In this document: piece after piece, positions 60,954-64,000 of the stretch
Numbering within the stretch: position 1 is the stretch's first letter
Layout: each line of letters starts with the position of its first letter
From: Salinibacter altiplanensis
GTDB taxonomy: Bacteria > Bacteroidota > Rhodothermia > Rhodothermales > Salinibacteraceae
DNA: 64,000 nt
Reading direction: 5' to 3'
NCBI RefSeq assembly: GCF_002894645.1
Contig: NZ_NCQY01000020.1
Span: 19,138-83,137 of the forward strand
Notes under the pieces: model-generated
Databases searched by the model: none
Told to the model about the DNA's origin: nothing
The model's input: the letters and a program-made list of their open reading frames with translations, nothing else
Translations under genes and position numbers: made by a program

Positions 60954-61430
60954 ATGAATGGGTCCTCCACAGACGCCTCCTCCCCCGCGCAACACGAGCG
61001 GTTCGTCGCGGCCCTTCTCGACGGCATCATCGCGACGGGGCTGACTGCGCTGCTCGGCGGGGTGCCCCTGGTGGGAGGCGTCGTCGGGGGGCTGTACTTG
61101 GTCGCGCGGGACGGAGTTGAGGTCGGCCCCCTGCGTTTCCGGTCGCCGGGAAAGTACGTGATGGGACTCGACCTCGTGCGCCTCGACGGGCGGCCCGTCT
61201 CCCTCGAAACCTCGGTCCAGCGCAACTGGATGCTCGGCCTCAGTTCCGTCGCCGGTGCCTTCATTGTTGTGCCCATCGTCGGCGGTGCCCTGGCGTCGCT
61301 TCTGTCGCTCGCCGGTCTGGGGCTTATTTTGTTTGAGGTCTACAACGTCTTCACCGATCCCGTCGGTCGGCGGTGGGGCGACCGACTGGGCAGCACCAAG
61401 GTCGTGGCCGCCGGCGACGGGCTGGTGTAA
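60954..61430 (+). CDS. RDD family membrane protein
   Basis: A 158-residue protein (ATG 60954; GTG 60939 possible) with an RDD-like layout. RFVAALLDGIIATGLTALLG is the first helix with its R/D start, and RFRSPGKYVMGLDLVRLDGR, followed by PVSLETSVQRNWMLGLSS, matches the typical SxGkxxxGLrVv...G block. Two more helices (FIVVPIVGGALASLLSLAGL...) end in VFTDPVGRRWGDRLGSTKVV. The RDD function is unknown, possibly transport. It precedes dnaX by 171 bp. Confidence 0.82.
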   Translation: MNGSSTDASSPAQHERFVAALLDGIIATGLTALLGGVPLVGGVVGGLYLVARDGVEVGPLRFRSPGKYVMGLDLVRLDGRPVSLETSVQRNWMLGLSSVAGAFIVVPIVGGALASLLSLAGLGLILFEVYNVFTDPVGRRWGDRLGSTKVVAAGDGLV

Positions 61431-61601
61431 GCGGGGCGTCGCGCCGGGCATACGGTCCGCGGTCCCTTCCACCTGCGGTTGGTTTCTTCGGGGCGGCGCC
61501 GGTATATTGGCCGAAAAGCCGCTTCGTGGTGCCGCCGCCGTTAGGGGCCCGGCGCCGCTGTCCCCCCTTCCGTCTCTTTTTTACCCGTCCCCGCGGTTTT
61601 C

Positions 61602-63692
61602 ATGGACGAACAGCGATACCTGGTCACGGCGCGCAAGTATCGGCCCTCTCTCTTCAAAGAGGTCGTCGCGCAGGAGCACGTGACCGAGACGCTCAAGAAT
61701 GCGATTCGGATGGAGCGCCTCGCACACGCCTACCTGTTCAGTGGCCCGCGGGGCGTGGGGAAGACGACCGCCGCCCGCATTCTGGCGAAGGCCATCAACT
61801 GCGAGACGCCGAGGGAGGACCGGACGGACGGCGCCGAACCGTGCTGCGAGTGCGACTCGTGCAAATCGTTCGAAGAGGGCCGCAGCCTCAACGTGTTTGA
61901 AATGGACGCGGCCTCCAACAACAAGGTGGACGACATCCGCGAGCTGCGCGAGAAGGTGCGCATCCCGCCGCAGGGGGATCAGAAGAAGGTATACATTCTC
62001 GATGAGGTGCACATGCTGTCGAAGCAGGCGTTCAACGCCCTGCTGAAGACGCTGGAGGAGCCGCCGGCCCACGCCCTCTTCATCTTTGCGACCACCGAGC
62101 CGCACAAGGTGCTGCCCACCATCCTCTCGCGGTGCCAGCGGTTCGATTTTCGCCGCATTCCGGTGCCGGAGATCGTGGAGCGCCTACGCGAGATCTGCGA
62201 GACCGAAGGGGTGGAGGCCGACGAGGAGAGCCTCATGCTGCTGGCCCGCAAGGGCAACGGGGCGCTCCGAGACGCCCTCTCGGCGTTCGACCAGGCCCTC
62301 TCGCTCTGCGGGGCCACGCTGACCTACGGCGAGCTGACCCAGGCCCTCGGCGTGGTGGACCAGGACCTCTTCTTTCGCCTCACCGACCACGTGGCCGCCC
62401 AGAGCACGGCGGGCATGATTGAGCTTGTGCGCCACGTGGTGCGCAGCGGGTACGACCTGCAAGAGATCCTGGTGGGGCTGGCCGAGCACCTGCGCAACCT
62501 GCTGGTGGCCCACTCGCTGGGCGGGGAGGCCCTGGAGGAAGTTGCGGAGTCGACCCGCACCCGCTACGCCGAGGAGGCCGAGCGCTTCGACGAGGCCGAC
62601 CTGCTGCGCCTGCTTACGATGGCCGCGGACACCGAGGACGACATCAAGCAGAGCCCGCAGCCACGCCTCACGCTGGAGACGACGCTCCTGAAGATGGCAC
62701 AGCTCCGCCGCTCGGCCGACCTTCGGGCGGTGCTCGACAAGATTGACCGCCTGGAGCAGATGGCCGAGAACGGCGAGCTTCCTGAGACCGTGCCGGGCGA
62801 CGGGGCCACCCCCGCCGAGCCCGACGCCCCGAACGCGACCGCGGAGGAGATCAGAGAAGAGCCCCCCGACGCGGCCGCCGAACCCGTCCCCGACTATGGT
62901 CCCGAGTCGATGAAGGCGGCGGAGAACGCCTCTCCGAAGCAGGAGTCGTCTGGCGAGGGGCCAACCGATGATGCCGGTGCCGAAGATCTGTCCTCGGATC
63001 CGCCGGACGACGACTCGCTAGGTGACGACTCGCTGGGCGATGATTCGTCAGACGCTGACACGTCGGACGGCGACGCAGGGGACGCGCCGCCGTCTCCCGA
63101 CGCCCCTGCCGGCGGTGCGGACACGACAGAGCCGGACCCGTCCGTCGAGTACAACGACCTCTTCGGGGCACCCGCACTGGGCGGAGACGAATCTTCGGGA
63201 GGGGAGGAGGCGTCGGGTCCGACGGACGCTCGGGCCTCTGCGCCGGACCCAGGGTCGGAGGACTCGGAGGGGGCGACGGCCGCGGTGGCCGAGCCGGCCG
63301 TTGCGTCCAGGTCAGATGCCGACGGGGTGGCCACCGAGTGGCCCCAGATCGTGCAGTCGGTCAAAGAGAATCACATCAGCCTCGGCTCCTTGCTCGGCGA
63401 GGCCGAGCCCACAGAGTACGTCGACGGTACGCTCACCGTCGCTGTCCCCCGAGCCCTCCACCGCGACACCCTGCGCGACCGGCGACGCGTGCTGCTTCGC
63501 CACATCACCGACGCCGTGGACCCCGCGGTTGAGGACCTGCAGTTCGTCGTCGAGTCCACGAACGACGCTGCTGCCGAGGCCGACGCGTCCGGCGAGCTCC
63601 TCAGCCCCCGTGAACAACTGCAGCAGCTCCGCGATACCTACTCGGCCCTTGACGTGCTCTTCAGCGAGTTTGGGGCCGAGCCGGTGTGGTAG
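61602..63692 (+). CDS. dnaX: DNA polymerase III subunit gamma/tau
   Basis: DnaX is the clamp-loader ATPase that also ties the replisome together. The 696-residue protein has Walker A at about 48-58 (SGPRGVGKTTAARILAKAIN), a zinc site of four cysteines (CETP...CCECDSC), Walker B/DExx YILDEVHMLSKQAFNALLK, sensor 1 FATTEPHKVLPTILSRCQRF and clamp-loader domains II-III to about 370. A long acidic linker (about 390-570) leads to a tau-type C-terminal domain (EWPQIVQSVKENHISLGSLL). No A-run slippery site for a gamma frameshift product was seen. Confidence 0.96.
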   Translation: MDEQRYLVTARKYRPSLFKEVVAQEHVTETLKNAIRMERLAHAYLFSGPRGVGKTTAARILAKAINCETPREDRTDGAEPCCECDSCKSFEEGRSLNVFEMDAASNNKVDDIRELREKVRIPPQGDQKKVYILDEVHMLSKQAFNALLKTLEEPPAHALFIFATTEPHKVLPTILSRCQRFDFRRIPVPEIVERLREICETEGVEADEESLMLLARKGNGALRDALSAFDQALSLCGATLTYGELTQALGVVDQDLFFRLTDHVAAQSTAGMIELVRHVVRSGYDLQEILVGLAEHLRNLLVAHSLGGEALEEVAESTRTRYAEEAERFDEADLLRLLTMAADTEDDIKQSPQPRLTLETTLLKMAQLRRSADLRAVLDKIDRLEQMAENGELPETVPGDGATPAEPDAPNATAEEIREEPPDAAAEPVPDYGPESMKAAENASPKQESSGEGPTDDAGAEDLSSDPPDDDSLGDDSLGDDSSDADTSDGDAGDAPPSPDAPAGGADTTEPDPSVEYNDLFGAPALGGDESSGGEEASGPTDARASAPDPGSEDSEGATAAVAEPAVASRSDADGVATEWPQIVQSVKENHISLGSLLGEAEPTEYVDGTLTVAVPRALHRDTLRDRRRVLLRHITDAVDPAVEDLQFVVESTNDAAAEADASGELLSPREQLQQLRDTYSALDVLFSEFGAEPVW

Positions 63693-63856
63693 CGGCGGGG
63701 CGGCCGGACCCACCGAGAAGCGAGGCCGGGTGCATGATCAGGGATCGGTTCCGCTCGGCGTCCGTTTCCCTCCTCTGTAGACGCTGGTGGGCCCCATTCA
63801 CTTTCGGCAAACGGCCCTCCCCGCACGAGCCTTTGAATTGAAATGACCCTTTAGCT

Positions 63857-64000
63857 ATGGCCAACCCAGGAGGAATGAACATGCAGGACATGTTCGGGAA
63901 GATGATGGAAATGCAAGAAAAGATGAACGCCGCTCAGGATGAGCTTGCGGACAAGACGGTGACCGCAGAGGCGGGCGGAGGAATGGTGAAGGTTACTGCC
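63857..64000 (+). CDS. ybaB: YbaB/EbfC nucleoid-associated protein, 3' end outside window
   Basis: The first 48 codons are present: [40 protein letters not shown] and GGMVKVTA, the YbaB/EbfC start with a Met-rich helix and the GGGxVKV strand. The protein binds DNA as a dimer. It follows dnaX by 164 bp, the conserved dnaX-ybaB(-recR) order. No SRP RNA was found in the spacer. Confidence 0.92.
   Translation, partial: MANPGGMNMQDMFGKMMEMQEKMNAAQDELADKTVTAEAGGGMVKVTA

Noticed and set aside
61602-63692. Programmed frameshift in dnaX for a gamma product
   Set aside because: No A-AAA-AAG-type slippery run was found in the frame.
63693-63856. Possible SRP (4.5S) RNA between dnaX and ybaB
   Set aside because: The conserved apical sequence (GGAAGCAGCC-type core) is absent; only GC-rich sequence and a short AT-rich stretch are present.

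Overview
The window looks like chromosomal DNA of a Salinibacter-type bacterium (Rhodothermota, extreme halophile). It is GC-rich, its proteins are strongly acidic (many D/E-rich linkers), Shine-Dalgarno sequences are mostly weak or absent, and it pairs a large flagellar/chemotaxis cluster with a Bacteroidota-style Bat (VWA/TPR) operon. This assignment is inferred from gene content and composition, not from a database match.

Bases 1-34,145 form one motility block, read almost entirely on the + strand: a MotE-like gene cut by the left edge, fliK, flgD, a TIGR02530-type gene, flgE; then cheW, cheR, cheY, cheZ, cheA, cheB; a lytic transglycosylase; two chemoreceptors with a secreted binding-protein-like gene between them; the stator pair motA/motB; fliL, fliM, fliN(Y), fliO, fliP, fliQ, fliR, flhB, flhA; the regulators flhF and flhG; a small membrane protein; and the flagellar sigma factor fliA. 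A convergent HDOD gene follows. Four sites match one sigma-28 pattern, TTAARRTN-N11-GYCGATAM, upstream of cheW, the binding-protein/receptor pair, motA and the HDOD gene. They give a consistent picture of late motility transcription driven by the FliA encoded here.

Bases 34,283-41,000 are accessory and housekeeping genes: a DUF4286 protein, a CapA-like phosphoesterase, an MFS transporter, a small lower-GC island (SIR2-like protein plus a DUF6364/PIN toxin-antitoxin pair whose PIN gene carries an in-frame TGA) and miaB. Bases 41,343-54,777 hold a membrane histidine kinase and a Bat operon (DUF58, DUF4381-like, a sirtuin, batA, batB, TPR genes, batD, batE). The Bat operon is interrupted between batA and batB by about 2.1 kb of AT-richer DNA with three genes of unknown role.

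Bases 54,906-64,000 hold an unknown protein with an SSB-like C-terminal tail, a LysR regulator, MarC, a second MFS transporter, a YicG/TRIC-type membrane protein, thymidine kinase, a small repetitive basic ORF, an RDD protein, dnaX and the start of ybaB. Two copies of a short element with terminal inverted repeats supply the stop codons of flhF and the LysR gene. A second short repeat occurs at about 12.5 and 55.7 kb. No tRNA, rRNA or CRISPR array was seen.
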